Source: Pyxidicoccus trucidator
GTDB taxonomy: Bacteria > Myxococcota > Myxococcia > Myxococcales > Myxococcaceae
DNA: 64,000 bases
Reading direction: 5' to 3'
Assembly (NCBI RefSeq): GCF_010894435.1
Contig: NZ_JAAIXZ010000026.1
Location: 1-64,000, forward strand
A model generated the notes under the pieces. The model had not been told where the DNA came from and searched no databases. It saw nothing but the letters and a program-made list of their open reading frames with translations. Each line of letters starts with the position of its first letter. Within the stretch, counting starts at the first letter, position 1. Both the position numbers and the translations under genes were made by a program. Positions 25,220 through 33,720 of the stretch are shown piece after piece.

Positions 25220-28200
25220 CTATTCCAGCTCCCGCTGTTTGGCCAGCAGCTGGACCTTCATTTTCTTCACCTTCTTCAGCGTGTCCGGGTCGTTGACGTC
25301 GCCGGCCGCCTCCACCTCGCTGCGGATGTCCTCATACCGATTGCACCACAGGCCGAGCTGGATGCAGGAGTACTGGGACTCGAGCTTCTTGTAGAGCGCG
25401 TTCGCCTCGCGCCACTCGCGCTGGAGCGGCGTGGCTTCCTTCCCGCGAGAAACGACCCGCACCTTCTTCGCCGCTGGCGCACGCTTCACCTGGGCCGGCT
25501 TCTGCGTGGGCGCCTCGGGCGAGGGAAGCGGCGCGAGGAGGTCCGAGTCGTCGACGGCAATCGCCTCGGGCGGGCCCGCGGGTTCAGGAGCAGGGGCCGC
25601 CGCCTCGGCCACGGGCGCGGGTGCTTCCCCTGCTTTCGGGGCGGCGGCATCGGGGGCGGCCGCAACCTGGGCGGGCTCGACAGCCTCGGAAGGAGCGGCC
25701 TCGGGAGGAGCGGCCTCGGGAGGAGCAGCCTCGGTGGGAGCGCCTTCGGTGGGAGCAGCGGCTGAGGGGGCCGTGTCCTCGGTGGGAGCGGCCTGGGAGT
25801 CCCCGCCGGCCTTGGAAGCACCCGAGGAGGGGGACGACTTGCGCGTCGGCCCCATGGGCTTCGGCAGCGGAGGGCCGTCCGGAATCCCCTGCTCCAGCCC
25901 CATCGACATACGGAGCGCGGGGCTGAGCGCGAGCGTCAGGATGGCCCCCGCCAGCAGGAGCACCACGAGGCCCACGGCCATCACCCCCGTCCCCTTGCGG
26001 CTGGAACCGGGGGCCGGTATCGCCGTGCGGCGGGTGTCCTCTCCAGGGCGCCGCGCGCCAGGCTCCGAGCCCGGGCGGACGGGAATGGGAGTGCGGCGCG
26101 TCTCCTCATGCGGGGTGAGGGACACGCGGACGTCATCGTCCTCGTCTTCGTCGTCCATCCGCACCGGCGCGGGCGCGGGCGCCGGGCGAATCGCGGCGAC
26201 GGGGCCCGTGCGGCGCGCGCCCCCCTGCACGGGGATTCCCACGGCGGAGGCGGTGCGCGGCCGGCGAGGCGCGCCCCTCGGGCGGTTCGGCCCGGACTTC
26301 TCGTCAGGCTCGTTGGAGGTGCCCTCGACGTCGCGCAGGAGCGCCTCGTCCAGCACCACTCGGGGCTGCGTGGCGTCGTGACGCTGCTGGACGCGCGGGT
26401 CCGTGTCGCCATCGCGCGCGACGCGGGGCTGAGTGTCCTCGTGCCGCTCGGTCCGGGACGGACGGGCGAAGCGCGGGTGCGTGTCCACCTCGCCGGGCCG
26501 GGACGCATCCTCGGCGTGGCCCATCTGCTCCGGGGTGAGGACAGGCAATTCCGAGTCGGCCCCGCCCTCCGCGCCGCTGTCGGGCGAAGCGCCCCAGGAG
26601 GCGTCCTCCTCGGACTCGGCGACACCGGGCACCACGTCCAGCTCGGCCGAGGGCGTGACAGGGGGCGTGCCCCGGGACGGCGTGGAGCCCGGGGGCGGCG
26701 CCACCACGGGCATCGCCGTCAGGGACGCGGTGCGCTGCGGAGGAGGCACCGGCGCCGCCACGGCGATGGCGGGCATCATCACCGCGCCCGTGCGCTGCGG
26801 AGGCGGTATCCCGGCGGCACGCAGGGCCTGCGACTCGGACGGAGCAGGCGCCGGGGGCGCGACGGGCGGCGGGGCGACGCCCACCGCCGGACGCGGCGGC
26901 ACCACCGCGGGCGGAGGCGGTGCGCCCACCGCCGGACGCGCCGGCATCATCGCGGGCGCCACGGCGGGCGGCGGCACCGGCGCGTGCGCCTGGGGTGCAC
27001 CCGCGCGAGGAGTCGCGGAGACCGGGGCGGGTGCCGCTGGCGGGCGGGGCGCTTGCGGCGCGCCCACCGCGGGGAACGCGGAGGCGACGGCCGGCATGCC
27101 CGTGCGCGACGGCGGAGGAGGCGGAGGCGGTATCCCCGCGGCGCGCAGGGCCTGCGACTCGGACGGAGCGGGAGCGAGCGGCTCGGCCCGGGGGTCGGTC
27201 GCCTCCGCCATCCTGGCGGCGGGCGGCTCCTCGGCGCCGTCATCCCACGGCATCTCAGGGGGGACCTGGCGGGGCTGGACGCTGGGCAGCGCGAGCTCGG
27301 TGGGGCGCAGGTCCGGCGACATGGGCCGAGGCTCGGGCGCGGGAGGAATCGCCTCCGGCGGCAGCACCGCCATCGGCACTTCGCGCGTCATCGAGGGCGG
27401 TCGAGGAGCGGGCGGCGGCTCGGCGGGAAGCTGGCGGTCGAAGGCCTCCGGCCGCACCTCCACCGAGGACGAGGACTCGCCCGCGGCGGATTGCTGCCGG
27501 GCGGCGCGGGCGCGGGCCTCCTCCTCCAGCGCCTCCAGCGGGAAGGCGGGCCGGGTGGACTCGTCCACCATGACGCCAGGACGCGTCTCGCCGTCCGACA
27601 CCGGGCCACCGCCCTCGCGGCTGCGCGGCGTGGGATGGAAGGACAGCGGCTGCACCGGCCCATCCAGGCGGATGGTCTTCGCGGGCAGCATGGCCGGCAT
27701 CATCGGGCGCGGCGTCAGGCCCCCCTCCTCCGGCCAGGACTCGCCGGCCGGCACGCGCGGCACCTCCTTGAGGGTCGCCAGCAGCCGGCGCTCGGACTGG
27801 AAGTCCGCGGCGAACAGCTCGCGCATGAAGCGGCTGACGCTCTCCGGGCCCGCGTTCGCGTCAATCTCCATCAGGCACGCCTGCAAGCGCCCGCGGAACT
27901 CCTCCGCCGTCTGGAAGCGCTGCGACGGCTCCACCGCCAGCGCCTTGCTCACCAGCGCCGTCACCACGCGCGGCGTGAGCGGCTCCACCTCGTCCAGCGG
28001 GGCAATCTTCGGCTGCGCCACCACCGTCATCAGCTCGCCGGGGTGCACGCTGTCGAAGGGGTTCTTCCCACAGATGAGCTCGTAGAGGCACAGGCCCACC
28101 GCGTACAAGTCGCTGCGGCGGTCCACCGGCTGGTGCCGCGCCTGCTCCGGCGACATGTAGAGGAACTTGCCCAGGATGATGCTCGGGTTCGTCTTCGCCG

Positions 28201-28759
28201 CCGACAGCCGGCTCTTCGCCAAGCCGAAGTCGATGACCTTCACCTCCCCCTCGTAGGAGATGAGGATGTTCTGCGGAGAGATGTCGCGGTGGACGAGCCG
28301 CAGCTCCTCCCCGTCGTCATCCTTCTTGCGGTGCGCGTAGGCGAGCGCGTCCAGCACCCGGCCCATGGTGTAGAGGATGAACGTGAGCGGCAGCGGCGAC
28401 TGCCTGTCGCGCACCCGCGCCGCCACCTTGCGCAGGTCCTTGCCGTCCACGTACTCGAGGGCCATGTAGGCCTCGCCCTCGTGGAGGCCCATGTCCAGCA
28501 CCTGGGCGATGGAGCCGTGGCTGAGCCGCACCAGCGTGCGCGCCTCGCCCACGAAGCGCTCCACGAAGTCCGAGTCCGCCGCGAGCTGCGGCAGGATTTT
28601 CTTGATGACGCAGAGCTTCTCGAAGCCCTGCGCGCCCTCCAGGCGGGCGAGGTAGATCTCCCCCATGCCACCCGTCGCCAGGTGCGACAGGAGCGTGTAC
28701 CGGCCAAAGGGCTGGGGCCTGAAGGGTCTCAGCCGGGCGGGTTGGTTCGAGGCGTTCAT
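25220..28759 (-). CDS. Ser/Thr protein kinase with long Pro/Ala-rich linker and C-terminal extracytoplasmic region, 1179 aa
   Basis: The Hanks kinase domain occupies residues ~20-290: LATGGMGEIYLAR (Gly loop), VIKKIL (K53/54), HRDISPQN (157-164), DFGLAKS (177-183) and LYMSPEQ. All catalytic residues are present. It is followed by ~600 residues of Pro/Ala/Arg-rich, probably disordered sequence containing repeated PSESQALRAAGIPPP blocks. One membrane helix lies near 922-945 (VMAVGLVVLLLAGAILTLAL), followed by an Ala/Glu/Pro-rich stretch and a short helical C-terminus. This topology is common in myxobacterial membrane kinases. The ABC ATPase gene begins four bases after its stop. Confidence 0.93.
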   Translation of the reverse strand: MNASNQPARLRPFRPQPFGRYTLLSHLATGGMGEIYLARLEGAQGFEKLCVIKKILPQLAADSDFVERFVGEARTLVRLSHGSIAQVLDMGLHEGEAYMALEYVDGKDLRKVAARVRDRQSPLPLTFILYTMGRVLDALAYAHRKKDDDGEELRLVHRDISPQNILISYEGEVKVIDFGLAKSRLSAAKTNPSIILGKFLYMSPEQARHQPVDRRSDLYAVGLCLYELICGKNPFDSVHPGELMTVVAQPKIAPLDEVEPLTPRVVTALVSKALAVEPSQRFQTAEEFRGRLQACLMEIDANAGPESVSRFMRELFAADFQSERRLLATLKEVPRVPAGESWPEEGGLTPRPMMPAMLPAKTIRLDGPVQPLSFHPTPRSREGGGPVSDGETRPGVMVDESTRPAFPLEALEEEARARAARQQSAAGESSSSVEVRPEAFDRQLPAEPPPAPRPPSMTREVPMAVLPPEAIPPAPEPRPMSPDLRPTELALPSVQPRQVPPEMPWDDGAEEPPAARMAEATDPRAEPLAPAPSESQALRAAGIPPPPPPPSRTGMPAVASAFPAVGAPQAPRPPAAPAPVSATPRAGAPQAHAPVPPPAVAPAMMPARPAVGAPPPPAVVPPRPAVGVAPPPVAPPAPAPSESQALRAAGIPPPQRTGAVMMPAIAVAAPVPPPQRTASLTAMPVVAPPPGSTPSRGTPPVTPSAELDVVPGVAESEEDASWGASPDSGAEGGADSELPVLTPEQMGHAEDASRPGEVDTHPRFARPSRTERHEDTQPRVARDGDTDPRVQQRHDATQPRVVLDEALLRDVEGTSNEPDEKSGPNRPRGAPRRPRTASAVGIPVQGGARRTGPVAAIRPAPAPAPVRMDDEDEDDDVRVSLTPHEETRRTPIPVRPGSEPGARRPGEDTRRTAIPAPGSSRKGTGVMAVGLVVLLLAGAILTLALSPALRMSMGLEQGIPDGPPLPKPMGPTRKSSPSSGASKAGGDSQAAPTEDTAPSAAAPTEGAPTEAAPPEAAPPEAAPSEAVEPAQVAAAPDAAAPKAGEAPAPVAEAAAPAPEPAGPPEAIAVDDSDLLAPLPSPEAPTQKPAQVKRAPAAKKVRVVSRGKEATPLQREWREANALYKKLESQYSCIQLGLWCNRYEDIRSEVEAAGDVNDPDTLKKVKKMKVQLLAKQRELE

Positions 28760-28852
28760 GCGGTGTGGGGAGGCACCACTGGGGCGGCGGGGAGGGCATT
28801 GAACCCCGTCCTGGCCCGTTCCATCAACCCGTCAACCGGCCGCGAGGGGTTT

Positions 28853-30541
28853 TCACCTCAGGCCCGGGTTGGTGAGCATGCCTACATCCTCTTCGAGCAC
28901 CTCGAAGGCGGCCATCCGGTCCTTGGGCGGGCGCAGGAGCCGCTCTCCCAGGGGCTGCACGTCGAAGCGGGCCCCCACGGAGGCCAGGACCTTGCCCGTA
29001 ATCAGCACCTGCCCGGGGTTGCCGGTAGCAGCCAGCCAGCCAGCCACTCCCACGCCCTCGCCCACGGCCGTGTAGTCCGAGCGCACCTCGTTGCCGATCA
29101 TCCCCACCAGCGCGCGGGTGGTGTGCAGGGCGATGCGCAGCTCGCAGCGCTCGTCCTGGGGGCGCCGGAACATGGCCCGCTCCCAGTCGGAGCGCAGGGA
29201 CAGCGCGGCGCGGACGGCCCGCACCGAGTCCTCGCCCTTGGCGTAGGGCACGCCGAAGAGGGCGCGCATGGACTCGCCGAGGAAGCCCTCCACCGTGGCC
29301 TCGAAGCTGAAGACGATGCCCGTCATCCGCGAGTGGAAGTCGTTGAGCATCTGCGACGCCCGCTGCGCGCCGAGCTTCCCGGCCAGCTCGGTGAAGCCCA
29401 CCAGCTCCGCGTGCAGCACGGTGACGTTGCGCTCCTCCAGCCCGGGGAGTCGGCCGCCCTGGCGCTGGGCCTCGGAGGCGCGGCGCTCGGCCACGTCCGC
29501 GGGGTGGTAGCGCTCCAGCGCGCGTCGCATCCGCTCGGTGGCGGGCGAGCTCTCGCGCGGGCCGAACTTCTGCACGCCGGTGGCGACCAGGTGCGCCACC
29601 GCGCTGCAAGCGTCCAGCATCACCTCCACGCTGGTGTCGCCCTTGGCGGCGGTGTTGACGTAGAGGACGCCGGTATAGGGCGGCTCGGAGCCGATGGGGA
29701 TGCACAGCACCCGGTCCACGCCGTAGAGCATGACGCTCTCGCGGCCGGCGAAGCGGCGGTCGTCGCGCACGTCGTCCACGGCGAGCGCGCGGCCCTGGCG
29801 CAGGGCCTCCTCGACGATGGCGTCCGACACGGGCACTTCGCCCTTGGCCAGCTTCCCCCGGTGCCGCACCGCCGCGGGCACCATGGCGCCGGACGAGTGC
29901 TTGAGCAGCACCACCGCGGTGGTGGCGTCCGTGCGCTCCAGCAGCCGGTCCATGGTGGTGTCCAGGAAGCCGGACAGCGTGGTGGCGGAGGCCAGCGCTT
30001 CCGCGGTGCGGAACAGCAGCACCAGCGACTCCTGGCCCACCCGGGGACTGGCGGTGGGCGGCACCGGCGAGGACCCGGAGAAGGAGTCATCGAAGGGGAC
30101 GGACCCCACGTTGTCCAGCAGGCGCAGGACGTCCGCGTCCTTCACGTTCTTCGCGAGCAGCACGGACGGGCCCACGTCCTGCCCGTGGCCGAAGCGCACC
30201 ACCCCGCCCGCGCCCAGGTCCACCATCTCCGTGGCCGCGCTCTCCACCGTGTTGGGCTGGCGGACGGAGAGCGTGTTCTCCCCCAGCGCCACCATGTCCC
30301 CGGGCGACAGCTGCCGCGAGCCCTGCAGCGGCGCGCCGTTGACGCGGCTGCCGTTGCGGCTGCCCAGGTCCTCGATGCGCAGCACGTCACCCTCGACATA
30401 GAGGCGTGCGTGACGGCGCGAGACGAGGTCGCCGCCCAGGACGATGTCGTTCTCGTCCGCTCGGCCGAGACTCGTCACGCCCTCGGGCAGATCGTAGGAC
30501 GTGTCGAAGTAGCCGGGCCCGTTGATGATGATCTGCCACAT
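28853..30541 (-). CDS. FHA-GAF-class III cyclase-like protein with altered catalytic residues, 562 aa
   Basis: Start ATG 30541 gives MWQIIINGPGYFDT; an in-frame GTG 66 bases upstream is less likely. Residues ~1-100 form an FHA domain (LGRADENDIVL, SRRHARL, GSRNGSRVNG), which binds phosphothreonine. The middle (~150-330) looks like a GAF domain. The C-terminal ~200 residues are a class III nucleotide cyclase fold, but both metal-binding Asp positions are Glu (HAELVGFTEL for the usual AD-I-GFT, and GFLGESMRALFG for the usual K-F-GD) and the substrate Lys is Gly. Cyclase activity is therefore doubtful. The domain may sense or pair with other cyclases. It sits 93 bases upstream of the kinase gene, a likely partner for FHA recognition. 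Confidence 0.85.
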   Translation of the reverse strand: MWQIIINGPGYFDTSYDLPEGVTSLGRADENDIVLGGDLVSRRHARLYVEGDVLRIEDLGSRNGSRVNGAPLQGSRQLSPGDMVALGENTLSVRQPNTVESAATEMVDLGAGGVVRFGHGQDVGPSVLLAKNVKDADVLRLLDNVGSVPFDDSFSGSSPVPPTASPRVGQESLVLLFRTAEALASATTLSGFLDTTMDRLLERTDATTAVVLLKHSSGAMVPAAVRHRGKLAKGEVPVSDAIVEEALRQGRALAVDDVRDDRRFAGRESVMLYGVDRVLCIPIGSEPPYTGVLYVNTAAKGDTSVEVMLDACSAVAHLVATGVQKFGPRESSPATERMRRALERYHPADVAERRASEAQRQGGRLPGLEERNVTVLHAELVGFTELAGKLGAQRASQMLNDFHSRMTGIVFSFEATVEGFLGESMRALFGVPYAKGEDSVRAVRAALSLRSDWERAMFRRPQDERCELRIALHTTRALVGMIGNEVRSDYTAVGEGVGVAGWLAATGNPGQVLITGKVLASVGARFDVQPLGERLLRPPKDRMAAFEVLEEDVGMLTNPGLR

Positions 30542-30706
30542 CGATTGCCCGACATTACACGACTCTCCCGACTCTTGAGAGAGGGAGGAAAAGGCATGGG
30601 TCTCCACGGGGTCTACCCGGACTCTCGGCGGGACTTCCGGGCGCGCGCCTTGACTGGGAGTACGGCCCGGGCGCTCGGGGAGGTGGGCGCCCCCCCGGCC
30701 CCGGGG

Positions 30707-31240
30707 TCAGCGGGGCCGGTGGATGAAGACGGAGTCCCCCACCCTCACGGCCGGAAAGGCGGTGAGGGGGCGGGTGGCGGGCCCGGTCAGCACCCGGCCG
30801 TCCTGCCCGAAGCGCGAGCCATGGCAGGGGCACTCCAGCACGCCGTCGGCGGGCTTCCACCCCACGGCGCAGTCCCCGTGCGTGCAGATGCGCCAGAGGG
30901 CCGCGTAGCAGCCGGGCGAGGTGTGCACCACCACCACGTCCAGCAGCGCCTGGGGGACGCGCACCTCGGCGAACCCGTCTGGCTCCCTGAGCCCGGGGTG
31001 CTCTTCGAGCCGCACCTCCACCCAGCCCTCCCCGGCGGTGCCCGGCGTGGGCCCCCCGGAGCAGGCCGCGCCCGGCGCCCCGGCATCCGGAGCCGGCGCG
31101 TCGAGCACCACCGCGTCCCGCCACTCCCCGCCACACCCGGCCCCGACGGCGGCCAGGGCGCAGGTGCCCCGCAGCAGGGTGCGGAGCGCGGCGCGGCGGT
31201 CCACCTCCTTTATATGCGGGGCAGGCGGAGTCCTGCTCAC
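30707..31240 (-). CDS. Exported Rieske [2Fe-2S] protein, last gene of a B12-riboswitch operon, 177 aa
   Basis: The Rieske cluster ligands are CTHGDC and CPCHGSRFG, both intact. The N-terminus has DRRAALRTLL followed by a hydrophobic stretch ending VGAGC, so a twin-arginine-type lipoprotein signal is likely, which would fit export of a folded iron-sulfur protein. Its start overlaps the stop of the upstream surface lipoprotein gene by four bases. Being in a cobalamin-controlled operon suggests an electron-transfer step linked to corrinoid acquisition, such as reduction of cobalt before uptake or release. That role is inference. No oxygenase or cytochrome partner is nearby. Confidence 0.88.
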   Translation of the reverse strand: MSRTPPAPHIKEVDRRAALRTLLRGTCALAAVGAGCGGEWRDAVVLDAPAPDAGAPGAACSGGPTPGTAGEGWVEVRLEEHPGLREPDGFAEVRVPQALLDVVVVHTSPGCYAALWRICTHGDCAVGWKPADGVLECPCHGSRFGQDGRVLTGPATRPLTAFPAVRVGDSVFIHRPR

Positions 31241-32007
31241 GGCGGGGTCCCCTGGAGGGGCTCCCCATTCACCACGGCGACGGCGTCCAGGTCGAAGCCG
31301 CCGCCCGTGCCGCCGTAGCCGTTGGCGCCGCTGTCGGTGATGCGGACGTAACGAATGCGTGACAGGCCCAGGGTGGCCAGGTCGAAGCCGTCACCGCCCG
31401 CCACCGCGGGGTCCGTGGCGCTGACGCCGTTGGCCGGGTTGGCCTGGATGGGGCGGACGCCGGCACAGCCCGGGTAGCCCCCGTCCGCGTCGGTGGCGGC
31501 GCAGGGGAACGGGTGAAAGGTGACGCCGTCGTCGCTCACCGCCACCACGCCCGTCTCCGAGTAGGTGCCTCCGCCGGGAATGGCGAAGGCGTTCTCGAAG
31601 ACGAGCAGGTCCACGCCGGGCCCATCCACCACGCCCACGTCGGTGAAGCGCAGGATGATGGTGCCCCCGCGGCCCAGCGAGAGCACGTCGAGCGAGCCGT
31701 TGTCGGGGCCCACGCCCACGGGAGGACCGAGGACGATGGAGGGGAAGCGGTCCTGTCCGAAGCCGGCGCCTTCACCGGGCTCGAAGGAGACCACCTCGTC
31801 GGCGTACGGGTCCGACGGGCGGACTCCAGCGTCGGTGCCGCTGTCCGGCGTGCCGGCGTCGGTGCCGCTGTCCGCACCCGCGTCCCCGGCAGGGTCCGTC
31901 CCCGCATCTGGCGTGGTGGGGCCGTCCTCGTCACCGCAGGCGGCGAGCGACAGGAGCACGGCGAGCGCCGCGCCCCAGGGCCAGAGGCTGGAGCCGCGCG
32001 AGCTCAT
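31237..32007 (-). CDS. Surface lipoprotein with repetitive Asp-rich linker, B12-riboswitch operon, 256 aa
   Basis: The lipobox LAAC follows a short hydrophobic signal (residues ~10-23). An Asp/Ala/Gly/Thr-rich flexible linker (about 24-65) precedes a globular domain with VVSFEPGEGAGFGQDRFPSIVLGPP, DLLVFENAFA and GFDLATLGLSRIRYVRITD. This layout occurs in bacterial cell surface proteins that hold a beta-sandwich and often sit beside cobalamin uptake genes. The four-base overlaps with both neighbours show a tight operon. A corrinoid-binding function analogous to BtuH of Bacteroides is possible but rests on context. Confidence 0.75.
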   Translation of the reverse strand: MSSRGSSLWPWGAALAVLLSLAACGDEDGPTTPDAGTDPAGDAGADSGTDAGTPDSGTDAGVRPSDPYADEVVSFEPGEGAGFGQDRFPSIVLGPPVGVGPDNGSLDVLSLGRGGTIILRFTDVGVVDGPGVDLLVFENAFAIPGGGTYSETGVVAVSDDGVTFHPFPCAATDADGGYPGCAGVRPIQANPANGVSATDPAVAGGDGFDLATLGLSRIRYVRITDSGANGYGGTGGGFDLDAVAVVNGEPLQGTPP

Positions 32008-33308
32008 GGCGCCTGCTGGATGCGAACGAGGCGGCGGCCGTTCTTGTCACGCAGGCCCACCAACAGGTCCGAGCCGAGGGGCGCCATCAGCTCCACCGCG
32101 GTGCACTGGGTGGTGTCGTAGGTGAGCACGGGCACGCGCTCGCCGATGGTGACAGTCTGGGGGCCGCCGATGCCGAACGTGAGCGCGAAGCGGGACACGT
32201 CGGTGGAGACGAAGTTGAAGGAGGCATCGTAGGCGCCGCGGTTGAACACCACGCCTTCGCCGAAGGTCGAAGAGGCGTTGGCGTTGCTGCCCACGTCAAT
32301 CTCCGGCTGGTCGGCCAGCGTGAACGGCGTGCCGGAGGTGAGGGCGTCGGCCACCACCGTCGGCGGCACCGCATGCGCCTTGTTGCCAGCGGAAGCAAAG
32401 TAGCCCAGCACCGCGATGTCGTTCTCCGCCACATGGGTGACGCCGCTGCCCGTCGTGCCGTCAGGGAAGTTGGCCAGCTTGGACGTCACGAACGGCTCGC
32501 GGGACGTGAGCAGCGCATAGATGCCCAGGCCGCTGGCCGTGTCGCCCAGGGCCGCGCCGTTGACCAGGAACGCCGTGGTGCCGTCCCGGTTGAAGGCATC
32601 GGCGGTGAAGTTGCTCGCCGCGGTGACGTAGGTCGACGCCGCGGGGGTGGCCACGTCATAGACGGCGAGGTTGCCCGCGAAGCCCGTGCTGCTCGTCGTG
32701 TACCCGGCGGCCAGCCGCTTGCCGTCGTAGGCGAGGTAGCCGTTGGCGAACACCATGGGAGTGCCCGCGCGGTCCGCGGCGGTGACGACGTCGTAGAGCT
32801 TCGGGTTGGCCGTCTGCAGGTCCGGCCACGTGCCCAGCGAGCTCAGCGCCGCCTCCTTGCCACCGCCGCGCAGCGCGTAGAGCGAGTACGTGGGCCCGGG
32901 CGTCGACGCCACCGTCACCACGTCGTCCGGCAGGGCGACGGACTCGGCGGACGTGAAGCCCGTCTGGAGCATCAGCGTGCCCAGCTTCGCGTCATGGGGA
33001 ACGGGGTCGCACGGGTTGCCCGCGTCCGTCCCGGCATCCGTGCCCGCGTCCGTCCCGGCATCCGTGCCCGCGTCCGTCCCGGCGTCCACGGGCGGCGGCG
33101 TGCCTTCGAGGGGGACGGTGTCGCACTGCTCGTCGCGGCAGACCCACTGCTCGCCCTCGGGGGGCTGGCCGTTGTCGCTGCGGCAGTCGTACGCGTCGAC
33201 GCACTCGGGATTGCAACCGGTGGTGGTCAGGGCCAGGACGAGCGTGGCCACGGCGAGGGCCGCGGGCTTCGTCCAGGGTGCGGCGCGCTTCAGGTCGGCG
33301 GTCTTCAT
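32004..33308 (-). CDS. Lipoprotein with repetitive linker and propeller-like domain, first gene after a cobalamin riboswitch, 434 aa
   Basis: ATG 33308 begins MKTADLKRAAPW. The signal ends at the lipobox TTGC, followed by a Cys-rich segment (NPECVDAYDC, CRDEQC) and a (DAGT)n linker. The remaining ~330 residues are beta-rich with repeated short blade-like units (GYLAYDGKRLAAGY, GNLAVYDVATP, GLGIYALL), resembling a beta-propeller. BtuG, the cobalamin-capturing surface lipoprotein of Bacteroides, is also a propeller, so an analogous role is plausible given the riboswitch directly upstream. No sequence identity to BtuG is claimed. It is translationally coupled to the next lipoprotein. Confidence 0.72.
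   Translation of the reverse strand: MKTADLKRAAPWTKPAALAVATLVLALTTTGCNPECVDAYDCRSDNGQPPEGEQWVCRDEQCDTVPLEGTPPPVDAGTDAGTDAGTDAGTDAGTDAGNPCDPVPHDAKLGTLMLQTGFTSAESVALPDDVVTVASTPGPTYSLYALRGGGKEAALSSLGTWPDLQTANPKLYDVVTAADRAGTPMVFANGYLAYDGKRLAAGYTTSSTGFAGNLAVYDVATPAASTYVTAASNFTADAFNRDGTTAFLVNGAALGDTASGLGIYALLTSREPFVTSKLANFPDGTTGSGVTHVAENDIAVLGYFASAGNKAHAVPPTVVADALTSGTPFTLADQPEIDVGSNANASSTFGEGVVFNRGAYDASFNFVSTDVSRFALTFGIGGPQTVTIGERVPVLTYDTTQCTAVELMAPLGSDLLVGLRDKNGRRLVRIQQAP
33023..33092 (-). repeat. 12-bp tandem repeat encoding Asp-Ala-Gly-Thr
   Basis: About six near-identical units encode the DAGT linker of the lipoprotein. A looser version is present at 31805-31915 in the adjacent gene. Such repeats can change copy number and so linker length. 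Confidence 0.8.
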
Positions 33309-33460
33309 CGGCGTCCAGCTTCCTCTCCGCCCCCACGGGCGGGTTGGGCCTCGAAAGCGAGGAGCGGGACGAAGGCACACCCCGGACACACGTGCGCAGG
33401 GGTGGACGCCTCCGTCGCCTCCCCTCGGAGGCTTCGGTGATGTCCGTGCATGGGGCACGG

Positions 33461-33640
33461 GTCTTCGGCAGGTCTTCGGACTCGCAGGCGCGGGAGCCCG
33501 AAGGCACCCACCTACTGGCCGCCGCTTCCCAGCCCGAGGGCCAGTGCGTGCTCGACGGCGTTCGTTCCTGCTCACCGCTGCGGGGCAGTCCCGGACTCAC
33601 ACCGGGTTCCCTTGAGCCGCCGTGGAATCACGGAGGCACC
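33461..33640 (-). promoter_or_regulatory. Cobalamin riboswitch upstream of the surface lipoprotein operon
   Basis: On the minus strand the order is GGTGCC (33640), GGGAACCCGGTGTGAGTCCG, ACTGCCCCGCAGCGGTGAG and, near the 3' end, GAGTCCGAAGACCTGCC. These are the conserved core and B12-box blocks of the adenosylcobalamin riboswitch class. It ends about 150 bases before the lipoprotein start at 33308. Family behaviour predicts lower expression when cobalamin is plentiful. Confidence 0.93.
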
Positions 33641-33720
33641 GAGGACTGGCGGGGAAGTACGGCGGGTAGAGGGCGTTGTCAATGCTCGGACAGGCCGCCC
33701 CCGTCCGGTGGCACACCCTC

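Noticed and set aside
28853-30607. GTG 30607 as the start of the FHA-GAF protein
   Set aside because: The FHA domain begins naturally at ATG 30541 and the added 22 residues do not look structured or conserved.
26108-31318. A 1736-codon open frame on the plus strand antisense to the kinase, cyclase and Rieske genes
   Set aside because: It is His/Arg/Gly-rich low-complexity translation opposite well-supported genes, a normal by-product of high-GC third-position bias.
33023-33092. Short regular repeats as a possible CRISPR array
   Set aside because: Units are contiguous 12-mers in frame with a lipoprotein and have no spacers.
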